A DNA stretch of 8,702 bases from Crocosphaera chwakensis CCY0110. GTDB lineage: Bacteria; Cyanobacteriota; Cyanobacteriia; Cyanobacteriales; Microcystaceae. Where the stretch lies: positions 1 to 8,702 of the forward strand of contig NZ_AAXW01000109.1 in NCBI RefSeq assembly GCF_000169335.1, in the 5' to 3' direction. Each line of letters opens with the position of its first letter. Position 1 is the stretch's first letter. Positions 1 to 5,204 of this stretch are shown one piece after another. The translations under genes and the position numbers were made by a program. The notes beneath the pieces are model-generated. The model was not told where the DNA came from, did no database searches, and was given only the letters and a program-made list of their open reading frames with translations.

Positions 1-1
1 A

Positions 2-820
2 AATACTTGCACTATCATCTTTAAACAAGGAAAATGGTACGCTTCTGTTACTGTTAGTTGTGATCCAAAACGAGAAACAGGTAAAGAGGCTTGTGGTATC
101 GATTTTGGGACTCATCATGCACTTGCTTTTGACGATGGCACTGTTATTGATAATCCTAGATTTCTCAAACAATCACAGGATAAAATCAACAAAACAGCAA
201 AGAAATCTAGAAAGAAACGTGCAGGAAAAAAGGGAGTAAAAGGGTCTAGAAGATGGAAAAAAGCTGTTAGAAAAATCGGTAAGATTCAATCTTTAGTTGG
301 TCGTCAAAGACAAAACTGGCATCATCAAGTTTCCACACAAATAGTTAGCTGTAATAGCTTGGTGGCAACTGAGAAATTAAACCTAAAAGGAATGACCAAA
401 AAAGCTAAAAGAGGTAGCAAAAGAAAACGTCAAAAGACTGGATTAAATCGGTCAATTCTTGACGTTGGAATTGGTAACTTAAAATCATTAATAAAAAGCA
501 AAGTTACCGAAGCAGGTGGGTTTTACATTGAGGTTCCTACTCGAAAAGTTAAGCCATCTCAGACTTGTCCTAATTGTGGTCATCAAAAGAAAAAGACATT
601 AGCAGAACGCCAGCACAACTGCGAAAAGTGCCTTTATAGTTGCGACAGAGATGTTGCATCAGCCCAGGTGTGTTTAAACTGGGCAAGGGGGCAGGAACTG
701 TCCTCTTTAGACGTAGAGTCGCCTAGCTCTACTTTATGCGGAAGCATGAGGCAACTAGGGGCGAAAAAGCACAACAATGCAAAGAAGCGTCAGAAACATC
801 TAGCTCAACAAAGTGGCTAG
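2..820 (+). CDS. tnpB: TnpB, IS605 OrfB-type RNA-guided nuclease (N-terminus outside window)
   Basis: TnpB proteins are RuvC-fold nucleases guided by an RNA made from the transposon's own right end; they cut the empty donor site and help the element persist. The frame is open from base 2 to the TAG at 818-820, 272 visible residues; a full family member has roughly 400, so about 130 N-terminal residues lie off the window edge. All three RuvC acidic positions are present: Asp in GIDFGT (codon at 101), Glu in ATEKL (codon 371) and Asp in CDRDVASAQ (codon 650). The zinc ribbon is CPNC (566-577) with CEKC (620-631). A basic stretch (RKKRAGKKG, KGSRRWKK) lies between the first two RuvC motifs, as usual. 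The stop codon falls inside the right-end hairpin. Nothing indicates inactivation in the visible part. Confidence in the family is very high; activity is inferred. Confidence 0.95.
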   Translation, partial: NTCTIIFKQGKWYASVTVSCDPKRETGKEACGIDFGTHHALAFDDGTVIDNPRFLKQSQDKINKTAKKSRKKRAGKKGVKGSRRWKKAVRKIGKIQSLVGRQRQNWHHQVSTQIVSCNSLVATEKLNLKGMTKKAKRGSKRKRQKTGLNRSILDVGIGNLKSLIKSKVTEAGGFYIEVPTRKVKPSQTCPNCGHQKKKTLAERQHNCEKCLYSCDRDVASAQVCLNWARGQELSSLDVESPSSTLCGSMRQLGAKKHNNAKKRQKHLAQQSG

Positions 821-848
821 ATGTAGTTCATTATGAACCCGAAAAAGT
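700..848 (+). ncRNA. Candidate omega-RNA (TnpB guide RNA) with pseudoknot, guide running into the methylase gene
   Basis: The 3' end of tnpB folds like a TnpB guide RNA. GTAGAG (713-718) pairs with CTCTAC (727-732), leaving the 8-nt loop TCGCCTAG (719-726). That whole loop is complementary to CTAGG plus CGA at 755-759 and 762-764, with two bulged G residues, giving an H-type pseudoknot. Between the two halves sits ATGC-GGAA-GCAT (736-747). Downstream are an A-rich linker and the 9-bp right-end hairpin (796-824). Known omega-RNAs overlap the tnpB 3' end, contain a pseudoknot and end with a guide copied from DNA just past the right end. The guide here would start near 833. Both ends of the RNA are estimates; the pairings are read directly from the sequence. 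Confidence 0.6.
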
Positions 849-2523
849 AGAAGCAATTTGTACTTATTTAAGTTTAGTTATGGATAGGTGCGTTGATATT
901 AATAGTCGTCTTTCAGGGTGGGATTCAAGTGTAGGTGTTCTTCGTAGAGCATCTGCACAGCACGCATTAAACTTAATTTGGAATTATGGAGAAGCTATTG
1001 GAAATCCGTATTTATGGATATGGTGTAACGAAACTGTAAGTAAAAAATATACAACACTTTCTGCTTATTTTACAACTCAAACATCATCAACTAAAAAAAC
1101 AAAAACCAAAACATCTAAAACTAAATCATCATCTTTTGCAGACACCCCATTAGGAAAACTAGAAAGTCAAAATAATGATTTAACCATCACCCATAACAAG
1201 CAAAATAATAAGGATGTAGAAATAGAAAACAAATTACACAATAATTACGCCCCAGAAATTGTCAACATAAACCTAGAATCAGCCGATAGTTTATATCACA
1301 TTCCCGATAACACTTTAGATGCCATAATTACAGATCCCCCCTATTATGGAACCATCCAATATGCAGAATTAAGCGACTTCTTTTATGTCTGGCAACGCAG
1401 AACATTAGGGGATATTTTTCCCGACCTATTCTATCAAGAATTAACGGACAAAGACAGAGAAGCCGTCGCCAACCCCTCCCGTTTCCGTAACATGGGAGAA
1501 AGCCCCGACATCTTAGCCAAACGAGACTATGAAGCTAAAATGGCCTTAGCATGGTCAGAAGCTTACCGAGTGTTACGGGATGAAGGAGTCTTAACGGTAC
1601 AATTTAACCATAAAGACTCAGGGGCATGGGACACCCTAGCCAAAGCTTTAATCGACGCAGGGTTTGAAATTACCGCATCTTGGGCAGTTTCCACCGAAAA
1701 CCCTCAAAACCTCCATCAAGCCAAGAAAAACAGCGTTTCTAGTACCGTTATCCTCGTCTGTCGTAAACGAGATCCCAAGGCCCAACAAGCGTGGTGGGAT
1801 GACTTACGCCCGGAAGTCGCCAACCTCGTCGAACAACGGGCCCCCGAATTTGAAGCCAATGATATCACAGGCATCGACCTCTATTTAAGTGCCTTTGGCC
1901 CCGCCTTAAACGTCTTTAGCCGTTCCTACCCCATCTTAGACAGTACAGGGGAAGAAGTCCGCCCCGAAGCCGCCTTCGCCGAAGCCCGAAAAGCGATCGC
2001 CTCTTACCGTTTCCAAACCTTAGTACAAACGGACACCGCAGGGTTTGACCCCTTAACCCAATGGTACTTACTCGCCTGGGATGCCTTCAAAGCGCGAGAG
2101 TTCCCCTTTGATGAAGCCAGACAGTTAGCCTTAGCCATTGGGGGGTTCAACGTGACAGAATTAGCCAAAGGGTTTAAATTGTTAGACTCAGCTAGTGGTA
2201 CTTGTAAACTACTCAGCCCTCAACAACGACTGAAAAAACGGGCTTTTACCACCGATGTTAACGAGTTTTCCCTAACTCATTTAGTGGATGGTTTACACGC
2301 TGCGATCGCCATCTACGAAGAAGAAGGTAACTTACAACAAGTGCGACAGTTTATGCAGAAAACAGGGTTAGTGAATAACGATAAGTTTATGAAGACATTA
2401 GAAGTGGCTTTTAAAGTTATTCCCACGAAAGTTAAAGAAAAAGATACCTTAGTTAACTTGTGGTTAGGTATTGATGAAATTAAAGCTAAAGTTACTTATC
2501 AACAGGGGGAATTGTTTGAATGA
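736..2523 (+). CDS. DUF1156/COG1743-type adenine DNA methylase, N-terminally truncated by IS insertion
   Basis: This is the C-terminal part of an adenine-specific DNA methyltransferase. The catalytic motif IV is present as DPPYY at residues 200-204, within the family-typical context DPPYYGTIQYAELSDFFYVWQRR. It is followed by the rest of the methylase fold (GVLTVQFNHKD, STVILVCRKR) and a long C-terminal domain. Residues 36-85 (EKVEAICTYLSLVMDRCVDINSRLSGWD) resemble the helical segment before motif IV in COG1743 proteins. The N-terminal DUF1156 domain and the glycine-rich SAM-binding motif I, which precede it in full-length members of about 900 residues, are missing. About the first 32 codons of the frame are IS sequence shared with tnpB in another frame; methylase-like sequence starts near 833, and the first internal ATG is at 880. 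Without motif I the fragment should not methylate DNA alone. A lysine/threonine-rich linker lies at residues 115-135. In known loci such methylases protect self DNA beside a PLD-SNF2 helicase, which is present downstream. The family call is strong; loss of function is inferred. Confidence 0.85.
   Translation: MRKHEATRGEKAQQCKEASETSSSTKWLDVVHYEPEKVEAICTYLSLVMDRCVDINSRLSGWDSSVGVLRRASAQHALNLIWNYGEAIGNPYLWIWCNETVSKKYTTLSAYFTTQTSSTKKTKTKTSKTKSSSFADTPLGKLESQNNDLTITHNKQNNKDVEIENKLHNNYAPEIVNINLESADSLYHIPDNTLDAIITDPPYYGTIQYAELSDFFYVWQRRTLGDIFPDLFYQELTDKDREAVANPSRFRNMGESPDILAKRDYEAKMALAWSEAYRVLRDEGVLTVQFNHKDSGAWDTLAKALIDAGFEITASWAVSTENPQNLHQAKKNSVSSTVILVCRKRDPKAQQAWWDDLRPEVANLVEQRAPEFEANDITGIDLYLSAFGPALNVFSRSYPILDSTGEEVRPEAAFAEARKAIASYRFQTLVQTDTAGFDPLTQWYLLAWDAFKAREFPFDEARQLALAIGGFNVTELAKGFKLLDSASGTCKLLSPQQRLKKRAFTTDVNEFSLTHLVDGLHAAIAIYEEEGNLQQVRQFMQKTGLVNNDKFMKTLEVAFKVIPTKVKEKDTLVNLWLGIDEIKAKVTYQQGELFE
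796..824 (+). repeat. Right-end hairpin of the left IS200/IS605 element
   Basis: ACATCTAGC (796-804) and GCTAGATGT (816-824) are perfect inverted repeats around an 11-nt loop. In IS200/IS605 elements, a subterminal hairpin at each end is bound by the TnpA dimer as single-stranded DNA, and cleavage occurs at a short site beside it. The stem and loop lengths match those of the hairpin at 7973-8001. The tnpB stop codon lies within the right arm. Confidence 0.75.
1084..1260 (+). other. Low-complexity, A-rich linker inside the methylase fragment
   Basis: The DNA encodes TKKTKTKTSKTKSSS and then an Asn/Lys/Asp-rich stretch (QNNDLTITHNKQNNKD) between the helical segment and the catalytic DPPYY region. 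It is strongly A-rich, while the coding sequence from about 1320 to 2160 is much richer in C and G (many CCC, GCC and ACC codons). It probably forms a disordered tether and may be a species-specific insertion. No separate gene is seen here. Confidence 0.5.
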
Positions 2524-2550
2524 GCCGAAAAAAAATAGATTAATAATAAT

Positions 2551-2571
2551 GGGCTTAATAGTATTAAGCCC
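2551..2571. repeat. Perfect 9-bp inverted repeat, GGGCTTAAT-AGT-ATTAAGCCC
   Basis: GGGCTTAAT (2551-2559) and ATTAAGCCC (2563-2571) are exact inverted repeats around a 3-nt loop, 27 bp after the methylase stop. The hairpin could end methylase transcripts or protect their 3' ends, but it is followed by CTACGG and not a T-run, so it is not a classic intrinsic terminator. The sequence resembles small dispersed palindromes common between cyanobacterial genes; that resemblance is from memory and was not searched. Confidence 0.55.
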
Positions 2572-2598
2572 CTACGGAAAAACAGCCTTAGAACTAAT

Positions 2599-2626
2599 TT
2601 GTTTAATGAATCAATGAAAATACAAT
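2599..2626 (+). promoter_or_regulatory. Candidate promoter of the HigB/HigA-like operon
   Basis: TACAAT (2621-2626) is a good -10 box, with a weak -35-like TTGTTT (2599-2604) 16 bp upstream. It lies 22 bp before the GTG start of the toxin gene, whose GAGG ribosome binding site is at 2638-2641. The spacing suits a short leader. Only the -10 box is convincing. Confidence 0.35.
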
Positions 2627-2648
2627 GATTTAGCAATGAGGAAAAAAT

Positions 2649-3032
2649 GTGCCAAGAACTGAAATTATTTTTTATCAAGAGAAAGCTGATAAGATTCCTG
2701 TATTAGATTGGTTAAACCAGCTTAAAAGACAGGATAAAAAAGGATTCGCTAAATGTGTGGCTAGAATTCAACAATTACAAGATTTCGGTCATGAACTTCG
2801 TCGCCCTGCTAGTGATTTTTTAAGAGACGGAATCTGGGAATTAAGAATTAGACAAGGGAAGATTCAATATCGCATTCTGTACTTTTTTGATGGACAAAAT
2901 ATTGCTATTTTAGGTCATGCTTTAGTCAAAAAAGGAGAAGCTGTTTCCAATGCTGACATAAACAAAGCCATTCAAAGAAAAGAAAAGTTTTCACAACAAC
3001 CCCAAAATCATACTTATGAAGGAGAGATTTAA
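2649..3032 (+). CDS. RelE/HigB-like toxin (phage-derived Gp49-like family)
   Basis: This 127-residue protein matches the RelE/HigB-type toxin family (Gp49-like/DUF891), small RNases that cleave mRNA, usually on the ribosome. Visible family features are the N-terminal IIFYQEKADKIPVLDWLNQL, the central LRRPASDFLRDGIWELRIRQGKIQYRILYFF (beta strands with basic residues) and the C-terminal HALVKKGEAVSNADINKAIQRKEKF. The start is GTG at 2649, chosen because GAGG at 2638-2641 sits 7 bp upstream; the ATG at 2647 is out of frame. The antitoxin gene follows after one base. Toxin-first order is typical of HigBA-type operons. The antitoxin's ribosome binding site lies in the toxin's last codons, coupling the two genes. 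The family call is firm; the exact subtype and RNA target are not determined. Confidence 0.88.
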   Translation: MPRTEIIFYQEKADKIPVLDWLNQLKRQDKKGFAKCVARIQQLQDFGHELRRPASDFLRDGIWELRIRQGKIQYRILYFFDGQNIAILGHALVKKGEAVSNADINKAIQRKEKFSQQPQNHTYEGEI

Positions 3033-3033
3033 A

Positions 3034-3330
3034 ATGACTAAAACCACTAATGCTTTAGACATTATCGATAACTTAATTGACGAAGATCCTGAAATGCTAG
3101 AAATGATAGCAGAAGCATCTCTTAATACAGAAATAGCCCAACTTATTTATGACGCGAGAATGAAAGCTAATTTAACACATCAACAACTTGCAGAGTTAAT
3201 AAAAACAGAAGAATCAGTTATTGTTGATCTAGAAGAAGCTGACTATGAAGGAAACCCTTTAATTATGCTCCAAAAAATAGCGATCGCTCTTAACCAACGT
3301 CTTAAACTAGACTTTGTTTCTGTTGCTTAA
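3034..3330 (+). CDS. Xre-family antitoxin (HigA-like) of the upstream toxin
   Basis: This 98-residue protein carries a helix-turn-helix of the Xre/Cro type at about residues 37-90 (IAQLIYDARMKANLTHQQLAELIKTEESVIVDLEEADYEGNPLIMLQKIAIAL). It should neutralise the upstream toxin and repress the shared promoter. The start at 3034 is preferred over the in-frame ATG at 3016 because AAGGAGAG at 3019-3026 is a strong ribosome binding site with correct spacing to 3034, and the earlier ATG lies inside the toxin gene. The acidic N-terminus (IDEDPEMLEMIAEA) probably contacts the toxin. A HIP1 octamer lies in the gene at 3280-3287. Confidence 0.87.
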   Translation: MTKTTNALDIIDNLIDEDPEMLEMIAEASLNTEIAQLIYDARMKANLTHQQLAELIKTEESVIVDLEEADYEGNPLIMLQKIAIALNQRLKLDFVSVA

Positions 3331-3364
3331 TTAGTTAGTGAGTAATTGTCAATGAGGTAAAAAC

Positions 3365-3622
3365 ATGAATCCACCAAATCAAAATAATATTAGTATTCCT
3401 CTTAGTCCCAGTTTAGAACAACGCTTAAAAGAAGTTGCTCACATGAATCAAAAAACAGAACAAGAATTAATCTTAGAAGCCCTTGAAAACCATTTAAAAC
3501 AGTTCCCTATTCCCAAAAACTGCTATGATTTAGCAATAGAATTAGGGGTGATTGGAATTGCAGCAGATTTACCATCTGATTTAAGTACAAACCCAAGTCA
3601 TTTTGAGGGGTTTGGTGAATGA
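3365..3622 (+). CDS. vapB: VapB-like ribbon-helix-helix antitoxin
   Basis: This 85-residue protein has an N-terminal ribbon-helix-helix pattern: a strand (NISIPLSP) and two helices (LEQRLKEVAHMN and TEQELILEALENHLKQF), the fold of CopG/Arc-type VapB antitoxins. The rest (IGIAADLPSDLSTNPSHFEGFGE) is an acidic tail of the kind that wraps around a toxin active site. The ATG has GAGG at 3354-3357, 7 bp upstream. Its stop overlaps the start of the PIN-domain gene by 4 bp (ATGA), typical of a translationally coupled vapBC pair. It follows the previous antitoxin by 34 bp with no clear promoter, so all four genes may share a transcript. Confidence 0.85.
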   Translation: MNPPNQNNISIPLSPSLEQRLKEVAHMNQKTEQELILEALENHLKQFPIPKNCYDLAIELGVIGIAADLPSDLSTNPSHFEGFGE

Positions 3623-4035
3623 TGAAACAACAAATACTAATAGATACTAGCCCCATTGTAGCTATTTTATCACCGAAAGATACTTATCATCAAATTTGTG
3701 TTGATGCTCTCAAAACCTTACAACCACCTTTGATAACTTGTTGGGCAGTCATAACAGAAGTTCTTTGGCTAATTCGTAAAAATAAGATAGGAATTAATGG
3801 TTTATTTACGATGATAGAAGGAAACTTATTACAAGTTATTCATTTACCCCAAGAAGCGACACCCTGGTTAAAAAGTTATATGTTAAAATACCACGATATA
3901 GGGGCGCAAATTGCTGATGTTTCCTTATGCTATTTAGCTGAGAATCTTAACATTAGTACAATATTTACTTTAGACAAAAGAGATTTCAGTATTTATAGGA
4001 TTAAAGATAATCAAGCCCTTAAAATCATCCCCTAA
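3619..4035 (+). CDS. vapC: VapC-like PIN-domain ribonuclease toxin
   Basis: This 138-residue PIN-domain protein is the usual VapC length. The four acidic residues expected to bind metal are visible: Asp9 in ILIDTSPIVA, Glu47 in VITEVLW, Asp100 in QIADVSL and Asp119 in TLDKRDF. VapC toxins are Mg-dependent RNases that cut tRNA or rRNA when released from VapB. The start could be ATG at 3619 or the adjacent ATG at 3622; the former overlaps the vapB stop by 4 bp. All catalytic residues are intact. The gene ends 19 bp from the convergent minus-strand gene. The RNA target cannot be read from the sequence. Confidence 0.9.
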   Translation: MMKQQILIDTSPIVAILSPKDTYHQICVDALKTLQPPLITCWAVITEVLWLIRKNKIGINGLFTMIEGNLLQVIHLPQEATPWLKSYMLKYHDIGAQIADVSLCYLAENLNISTIFTLDKRDFSIYRIKDNQALKIIP

Positions 4036-4054
4036 AACTCTTTATTTACTTTAT

Positions 4055-4261
4055 TTATTCTACATTTTTTTGCAAATATTCATCAATAGCTGTCCGAATA
4101 ATGTCAGGAACAGTACATTTTTGTTTTTCAGCTAAATCTTTTAATTGTTGTTTTGTTTCCGGCAAAATTTGGGCTTTAACTTGGGCTGATAAAGGCTTTT
4201 CACGCCCATAGTCAAAACGATACTTTGTCCCAAATTCTGGATTCCCCCCTGGTCTTGGCAT
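4055..4261 (-). CDS. Small ribbon-helix-helix (CopG/MetJ-like) DNA-binding protein
   Basis: This 68-residue protein starts MPRPGGNPEFGTKYRF. Short proteins with the MPRPGGNP start are recurrent in cyanobacterial genomes and plasmids. The C-terminal half (LSAQVKAQILPETKQQLKDLAEKQKCTVPDIIRTAIDEYLQKN) fits a ribbon-helix-helix: one strand, then two helices with a turn at KCT. The ATG at 4261 was chosen because AAGGA lies 5 bp upstream; the longer frame from GTG at 4306 has no ribosome binding site. No toxin gene is beside it on its strand, so it is either an orphan antitoxin or a regulator. It is transcribed divergently from the ParB-like gene and probably binds the palindrome at 4332-4353, but that is inference. 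Confidence 0.75.
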   Translation of the reverse strand: MPRPGGNPEFGTKYRFDYGREKPLSAQVKAQILPETKQQLKDLAEKQKCTVPDIIRTAIDEYLQKNVE

Positions 4262-4291
4262 GGTTTCCTTACTTACTATTGACCCATCTTT

Positions 4292-4297
4292 ATTATA
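4292..4297 (-). promoter_or_regulatory. Candidate -10 box for the ribbon-helix-helix gene
   Basis: On the minus strand TATAAT reads at 4297-4292, 30 bp before the chosen ATG at 4261, giving a short leader with an AAGGA ribosome binding site. No good -35 box is seen at the usual distance, so an activator or a relaxed promoter may be involved. Confidence 0.4.
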
Positions 4298-4331
4298 CTT
4301 GCTCACAGTAAACGGTATAGTTTTTCAATCT

Positions 4332-4353
4332 TATAGTGTCGTACTACGCTATA
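4332..4353. promoter_or_regulatory. 22-bp imperfect palindrome, likely operator between divergent genes
   Basis: TATAGTGTCGT / ACTACGCTATA is symmetric at 9 of 11 pairs, with one additional G-T pair and one mismatch. It lies between the divergent ribbon-helix-helix and ParB-like genes and overlaps the plus-strand TATAAT box at 4350-4355. A protein bound here would block that promoter. Candidate binders are the two flanking gene products, both with DNA-binding folds. Confidence 0.5.
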
Positions 4354-4355
4354 AT
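4350..4355 (+). promoter_or_regulatory. Consensus -10 box of the ParB-like gene promoter
   Basis: A perfect TATAAT lies 20 bp before the TTG start and 32 bp before the ATG. No convincing -35 box lies 16-18 bp upstream. The box overlaps the right end of the palindrome at 4332-4353, so transcription is probably repressible. The PLD-SNF2 helicase gene downstream may share this promoter. Confidence 0.45.
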
Positions 4356-4369
4356 AAGATAAGGATTAG

Positions 4370-5143
4370 TTGGCATTAAAGATGGAACCAACAACAGAAA
4401 TAATACATCTTGATCTCGAAGAAATCCGCAGAGATGGCGGTACGCAACCGAGGGCAAAAATAGACCTACAACATATCAAGCGGTTAGAAGAACAGATCGA
4501 AGATGGCCAAGAAATTGAGCCAGTTGTTGTATTCTACGATAGGAATGATTACTGGTTAGCTGATGGGTTTCATCGCTGGAATGCTCATCGAAATCAAGAA
4601 GAACCGACGATTAGAGCTATTATTTATCATGGTACAAGACGGGAAGCGGTACTATATTCTGTTGGGGCTAACGCTGACCATAAACCAGCTTTACCCAGGT
4701 CAAGGGCCGATAAACGGAAGGCCGTTCTAACTTTGCTTAATGATCCCGAATGGAAACAGTGGAGCGATCGAGAAATAGCCCGTCAATGTAAAGTAAGCGA
4801 TCGCACGGTTAACCGACTGCGACATTCTATCTGCGACAATGACGCAGATACAAAACTTAACAAAACTCGCAAAGTTAAGAGAGGCGATACAGAATACATT
4901 ATCGATACGTCTAAAATAGGAAAGTCGCAGATAACACATCCAGAAACCATAGACAATAAGGATAAAAATTTGACAGAAAACAGAAAAGTCGCAGATACGA
5001 AAATAAAAGTAACTACCGATGAGATATTGATTGCATTTTTGAGCAACGTTGAACAGATGAGTCCTGAACAAGTTAAAGCAGCCATAAAAGCGATTGCCTC
5101 TTCTCATCCAGACCTTCTCAAAAACTTGCACCTAACCGACTAG
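4370..5143 (+). CDS. ParB/sulfiredoxin-fold N-terminal protein with HTH (GTQPRA-type)
   Basis: This protein of 257 residues starts with a ParB-like nuclease/sulfiredoxin domain. Hallmarks are RRDGGTQPRAKID (20-32), VVVFYDRNDYWLADGFHRWNAH (52-73) and HGTRREAVLYSVGANADH (87-104). Then comes RADKRKAVLTLLNDPEWKQWSDREIARQCKVSDRTVNRLR (112-151), ending in a helix-turn-helix. A polar linker (155-212) and a helical tail (214-254) follow. ParB-fold proteins bind DNA, and many now prove to be NTPases; this subgroup recurs on plasmids and in defence or mobile regions and is not a classic chromosome-partition ParB, as no parA is adjacent. TTG at 4370 has AAGGA 4 bp upstream; ATG at 4382 lacks a site, so the start is uncertain. 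It precedes the helicase gene by 61 bp on the same strand and may regulate it. The linker DNA contains GTCGCAGATA repeats. Confidence 0.85.
   Translation: MALKMEPTTEIIHLDLEEIRRDGGTQPRAKIDLQHIKRLEEQIEDGQEIEPVVVFYDRNDYWLADGFHRWNAHRNQEEPTIRAIIYHGTRREAVLYSVGANADHKPALPRSRADKRKAVLTLLNDPEWKQWSDREIARQCKVSDRTVNRLRHSICDNDADTKLNKTRKVKRGDTEYIIDTSKIGKSQITHPETIDNKDKNLTENRKVADTKIKVTTDEILIAFLSNVEQMSPEQVKAAIKAIASSHPDLLKNLHLTD
4817..4997. repeat. Cluster of GTCGCAGATA motifs within the ParB-like gene
   Basis: GTCGCAGATA occurs exactly at 4924-4933 and 4988-4997, inverted at 4828-4837 (TATCTGCGAC), and with one change at 4841-4850 (GACGCAGATA). A partial CTGCGAC is at 4817-4823. The inverted and direct copies at 4828-4850 form an 8-bp stem with a 7-nt loop. 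The copies fall in different reading frames (VADT, KSQI, SICD), which suggests selection or duplication at DNA level and not a protein repeat. They could be binding sites for the encoded protein. Confidence 0.5.
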
Positions 5144-5204
5144 GATATTAAATTGTTAACCGATAAGATGGGCATACTAAGGAAAACCTGTTAATAATTA
5201 ACTT

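Larger units (their letters stand above)
1..832 (+). mobile_element. Right-hand part of an IS200/IS605-family element (tnpB, omega-RNA region, right end)
   Basis: This segment contains the end of a tnpB gene followed directly by a perfect 9-bp hairpin (796-804 with 816-824, 11-nt loop), the usual layout of the right end of an IS200/IS605 element. The left end and any tnpA lie beyond the window. The right tip is placed at about 832 because TTCATT (827-832) recurs next to the left end of the second element (7950-7955), and because methylase-like protein sequence begins within a few codons. The exact tip could be a few bases either way. The element interrupts a DNA methylase gene and runs in the same direction as the element at the right edge. 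Confidence 0.75.

Noticed and set aside
1664..1888. 74-codon plus-strand open frame
   Set aside because: It lies wholly inside the methylase coding frame, has no ribosome binding site and no recognisable family.
2551..2571. Inverted repeat read as an intrinsic terminator
   Set aside because: The stem is good but no T-run follows on the plus strand, so it is listed only as a repeat.
3016..3036. Earlier ATG for the Xre antitoxin
   Set aside because: The ATG at 3016 is inside the toxin gene; the strong AAGGAGAG at 3019-3026 places initiation at 3034.
4817..4997. GTCGCAGATA cluster as a CRISPR array
   Set aside because: Units are about 10 bp, irregularly spaced, in both orientations and inside a coding gene; no cas genes are present.
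4727..5131. Two minus-strand open frames opposite the ParB-like gene
   Set aside because: They are antisense to a well-supported gene, rich in Phe and Cys as expected for reverse frames of Lys/Glu-rich coding DNA, with no plausible start signals.
4370..5143. Classic plasmid or chromosome partition ParB
   Set aside because: There is no adjacent parA and the protein is of the GTQPRA/ADGFHR subgroup, so a partition role is not claimed.
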